A stretch of 5,098 nucleotides of DNA from Chromobacteriaceae bacterium (GTDB lineage: Bacteria > Pseudomonadota > Gammaproteobacteria > Burkholderiales > Aquaspirillaceae). Position numbers and translations under genes: made by a program. Shown here one piece after another: positions 4,919 through 5,098 of the stretch (its first letter is position 1; each line of letters opens with the position of its first letter). The stretch covers positions 1 to 5,098 of the forward strand of contig JASLDQ010000212.1 in the NCBI GenBank assembly GCA_030151505.1, read 5' to 3'. Below the pieces are notes generated by a model. The model was not told the DNA's origin, did no database searches, and saw nothing but the letters and a program-made list of their open reading frames with translations.

Positions 4919-5098
4919 ATGAGCACTTTTCAGCCCGACCGGCACGATTTCCTGATCCTCAAGGTCCTGCAGGAAGACTGCACCATTCCGCTGAGCGAAC
5001 TGGCGGAAAAAGTCCACCTGTCGGTGGCGACCTGCCAGCGGCGCATCGCTCGGTTGCGCGCCTCCGGCGTGCTGCTCAAACAGGTCGCCATCGTCGAC
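4919..5098 (+). CDS. Lrp/AsnC-family transcriptional regulator, N-terminal part only
   Basis: Sixty codons are visible before the window ends; the family is usually about 150-165 aa. The N-terminal winged helix-turn-helix is clear: DFLILKVLQEDCTIPLSELA (10-29), a turn, recognition helix SVATCQRRIARL (35-46), and the start of the wing at ASGVLLKQVAIVD (48-60). The layout matches Lrp and AsnC, with HLSVATCQRR in place of the common GLSPTPCLERV. The C-terminal RAM/ligand-binding domain is outside the window, so the effector cannot be inferred. It is divergent from the RarD-like transporter, an arrangement common for Lrp-type regulators and the exporters they control. No good Shine-Dalgarno precedes the ATG (only ACAG about 9 nt away). 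The start is supported by reaching the typical N-terminal length ahead of the HTH, because the frame further upstream has no better start. Confidence 0.9.
   Translation, partial: MSTFQPDRHDFLILKVLQEDCTIPLSELAEKVHLSVATCQRRIARLRASGVLLKQVAIVD

Noticed and set aside
4817..5017. A 66-codon minus-strand frame across the regulator promoter
   Set aside because: Antisense to the clear HTH coding region and to the TATAAT region, with no supporting ribosome binding site or domain.

Overview
This is an ordinary, gene-dense stretch of a GC-rich bacterial chromosome. The closest protein resemblances I can recall are proteobacterial: PepD, Tas and RarD of Escherichia coli. The strong GC bias at third codon positions, the Sec-exported BON protein and the set of housekeeping genes suggest a betaproteobacterium, perhaps of the Neisseriales/Chromobacteriaceae type. 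That placement is inferred from memory and style, not from a database search. No rRNA, tRNA, CRISPR, insertion sequence or phage gene is visible.

The layout has six protein genes. (1) 1-1387, minus strand: most of pepD, a cytosolic M20-family Xaa-His dipeptidase whose C-terminal end lies outside the window. (2) 1471-2040, minus: a small RBBP9/YdeN-type serine hydrolase, 83 bp upstream of pepD and possibly cotranscribed with it. (3) 2295-3344, plus: tas, an NADP(H)-dependent aldo-keto reductase, divergent from the hydrolase. (4) 3517-3816, plus: a small exported single-BON-domain protein, followed by a strong intrinsic terminator. (5) 3886-4779, minus: a RarD-like EamA transporter with ten membrane segments, convergent with the BON gene. 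(6) 4919-5098, plus: the N-terminal 60 residues of an Lrp/AsnC-family regulator, divergent from the transporter and cut off by the window end.

The non-coding interest lies in two divergent intergenic regions, both much richer in A+T than their surroundings. The 254-bp hydrolase/tas region holds spaced A-tracts, a tandem 10-bp repeat and two short dyads near a -10-like box. The 139-bp transporter/regulator region holds a perfect TATAAT, a 7-bp inverted repeat centred near 4862, and a 9-codon reading frame whose stop overlaps the regulator's start codon. The regulator-transporter pair is the clearest functional unit: Lrp/AsnC proteins often control a divergently transcribed exporter, although the substrate here cannot be read from sequence.

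I found no convincing undescribed multi-gene system. Many long open frames antisense to the real genes are products of GC-rich codon usage.
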